Below, one piece after another: positions 62,520 through 64,000 of a DNA stretch of 64,000 bases. The notes under the pieces are model-generated. The model had not been told where the DNA came from, did no database searches, and was given only the letters and a program-made list of their open reading frames with translations. Position numbers and translations under genes: made by a program. This DNA is from Methylococcales bacterium (GTDB lineage: Bacteria; Pseudomonadota; Gammaproteobacteria; Methylococcales; Methylomonadaceae), in assembly GCA_030949405.1 (NCBI GenBank), contig JAUZSN010000002.1:2652553-2716552 (forward strand), in the 5' to 3' direction. How positions within the stretch are numbered: position 1 is the stretch's first letter; every line of letters starts with the position of its first letter.

Positions 62520-64000
62520 CATTTTTCAACATATTCAGGCCATGTTTTTCCATAAGGAATTAACTCACTTGAACATGAAACAATAGTTAAATAACTTCCA
62601 TCTAAATGTCTTTTTAGTCGAGTTAGACCTGTATATATTAGAGCCAATGATTTTTTATCCACTGATTGTCCAATAAAAATTACAATAGCTCTTGACTCCC
62701 ATCCTTTAAAGCTATGAAGTGTAGTTGCTTTGATTCGTGAATCACCCATATAAAAACCCATTTTTTTTCTTCTTGATTCGCGAGTATCATTAGAAAATGT
62801 ATGACATGAGTTAACTCCTTTAGAACCTAGTTCAGAGATTACCTCAAGACCTTTACTATTGGTATCAGATAAAAATGTTATGTCAGGTATAGAAACTAAA
62901 TCTGACTCTGCATCTGTAGCTAATAAAAATAATTCTTCCCTACATACCTGAGCGACTAAATTAGACGAAGTGTGTACCCACTTTAAAGCACATGGAAACA
63001 TATTTAATTCACTTTGTTCCGATACAGGTAAATTTACAGTTTCCTTAAGTAAAAATAATTCTGCAAATTTTCTAGAGTACTCAAGGGCTAATAATGGTAA
63101 TCTATAGCTGATTTTTAGTTCCGCCCAGTCACCACGAAAACCAGCTCCATTCATTGCTTCATCTGTCCATGCACTTGCCTTATCATAAATATCTTGAGTT
63201 GCATCAGCAACAAGTAGCATTTCACCATCTGTTTTACATACTTTTCGTAAAAGCTCCCACCAACTGGGCATAAAGTCCTGCCCTTCATCCACTAAAACAG
63301 CGTCATATTTTTCTGTAATATTGGATGAGTCATTTAGTATTGATGAAACAAGGCTGGGTAACTCTAGACTAAGAACCTCATTTACATTTTCATTATTCGC
63401 CCAAATATTTTTATACTCTTCTTCAAAGTCATTTTCTTGGCATACCCTTTTACACCAAAAATGAAAATTAAGCCATGTAATATCTTTACGTGTTTTTCCC
63501 GCTGACTGAGGGCAACGAACTGAAATATCCATAAGATAATGAAGCAGGGTAATATTAAAAGTAACAACTAAAACCCTTTTACCCTCCCCAAGTAGCTCAG
63601 CTGCTCTTGCTGCTAAGATTAGTGATTTACCTGACCCAGCAGCTCCTTTAATTCTGCGGTAACCTGACTTTGTTCGTGACTTAACAAATGATATTTGTGT
63701 TTGATCAAGATCCAAAGGCTGCCTCTGAGTTATCGAGAAATCAGGTTCTATTAGCCAATTTCTCAAATCTTTAGCTAACTCATCATTCATAAATTTTGAA
63801 TATCGCCTAAAACCTTCTGGAAATACAGCATTTATATTTCCAGATTGAACAGAGTTTGCACCTGTTAATGGGTTATAGCTTGGATATTTCTCCATCCCTC
63901 TATAATTTAAACTTTTAGCAAATAATTGTTTTATAGATTCATCAGTAGCAAAAGGAAATATAACTCCAGCAGTTATAGCTGCAAACCCTGCCTTACCATC
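62519..64000 (-). CDS. UvrD-like (SF1) helicase, possibly with a nuclease-related N-terminal domain; partial at window edge
   Basis: At least 493 residues; the frame stays open to the last base, so the Met at 63895 is internal. Helicase motifs are IKGAAGSGKSLILAARA (Walker A), AVLVDEGQDF (Walker B), KISYRLP, TTLHSFKGWESRAIVIF and LIYTGLTRLKRHL. The N-terminal GKAGFAAITAGVIFP ... FAT segment before the ATPase resembles the end of NERD-type (nuclease-related) domains that often precede such helicases. Its stop abuts attC E, making it the first visible cassette gene. A phage-defence role is plausible, not shown. Confidence 0.78.
   Translation of the reverse strand, partial: DGKAGFAAITAGVIFPFATDESIKQLFAKSLNYRGMEKYPSYNPLTGANSVQSGNINAVFPEGFRRYSKFMNDELAKDLRNWLIEPDFSITQRQPLDLDQTQISFVKSRTKSGYRRIKGAAGSGKSLILAARAAELLGEGKRVLVVTFNITLLHYLMDISVRCPQSAGKTRKDITWLNFHFWCKRVCQENDFEEEYKNIWANNENVNEVLSLELPSLVSSILNDSSNITEKYDAVLVDEGQDFMPSWWELLRKVCKTDGEMLLVADATQDIYDKASAWTDEAMNGAGFRGDWAELKISYRLPLLALEYSRKFAELFLLKETVNLPVSEQSELNMFPCALKWVHTSSNLVAQVCREELFLLATDAESDLVSIPDITFLSDTNSKGLEVISELGSKGVNSCHTFSNDTRESRRKKMGFYMGDSRIKATTLHSFKGWESRAIVIFIGQSVDKKSLALIYTGLTRLKRHLDGSYLTIVSCSSELIPYGKTWPEYVEK

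Noticed and set aside
1-64000. CRISPR arrays, tRNA and rRNA genes
   Set aside because: I looked for regular short direct repeats with spacers and for cloverleaf or rRNA-like text in all gaps and found none.

Overview
The window is AT-rich gammaproteobacterial chromosome. The most telling marker is a beta-RFAP synthase (1617-2579), an enzyme of methanopterin cofactor synthesis that outside archaea is found mainly in methylotrophs. Together with the cytochrome c maturation genes, hox genes and a Pil-Chp type chemosensory set, it suggests a methanotroph of the Methylococcales. This is an inference, because no methane monooxygenase or rRNA gene lies in the window.

Layout. 1-3.5 kb: secreted nuclease, HAD phosphatase, beta-RFAP synthase, Rpn-type nuclease. 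3.5-10.8 kb (minus): chemosensory operon of CheW, PilJ-like receptor and a very long hybrid CheA. 11-18 kb: Mrr-like nuclease, then outer membrane protein, YfiR, hybrid kinase and REC-GGDEF, probably one c-di-GMP signalling operon. 18-22.6 kb (minus): YdbH-like protein, then iscR-iscS-iscA-hopJ with iscS frameshifted. 23-27 kb: Rieske protein and ccmCDEF. 27-33 kb (minus): trpD, HtrA-like protease, TamA, globin, trpC. 33-36.4 kb: hoxF (frameshifted), hoxU, hoxY, with no hoxH. 36-44 kb: OsmC, two glycosyltransferases and an O-antigen ligase, DUF2130 coiled coil, TonB receptor. 44-46.7 kb: an HvfA-like precursor peptide of the EGKCG metallophore type, ECF sigma, zinc-finger anti-sigma and a DHH phosphoesterase.

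From 46.7 kb to the right end the DNA is accessory. Two inverted copies of an IS5-like element flank a sialidase-fold gene. Then, between about 52.36 kb and the window edge, I read an integron cassette array oriented on the minus strand. Five attC-like sites (A 52364-52454, B 53400-53503, D 54221-55751, C 59567-60405, E 62422-62519) each sit just after a minus-strand gene. Cassettes from right to left: a helicase that runs off the window; a single-chain fusion of a cytosine-5 methyltransferase with an HpaII-type restriction enzyme; a probable ADP-ribosyltransferase-like toxin with a small partner; a truncated gene end; a CoiA-like nuclease; and a GIY-YIG nuclease with two small overlapping ORFs. 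The array has attracted its own parasites. An ORF-less group IIC intron sits in attC C. An IS1111-type element sits in attC D. A DUF6399-type IS splits the toxin gene with an 8-bp target duplication, and its second copy abuts attC A. An IS481 element lies next to the toxin partner. The integrase gene, if present, should lie to the right of the window.

Two short non-coding elements in the core region (20067-20196 and about 27029-27102) have ends like the DUF6399-type IS and look like MITEs of that family. Almost every broken gene here (iscS, hoxF, GIY-YIG, IS481, IS5-like) is broken by a one- or two-base change in a homopolymer run, so sequencing or assembly error is a serious alternative to real gene decay.
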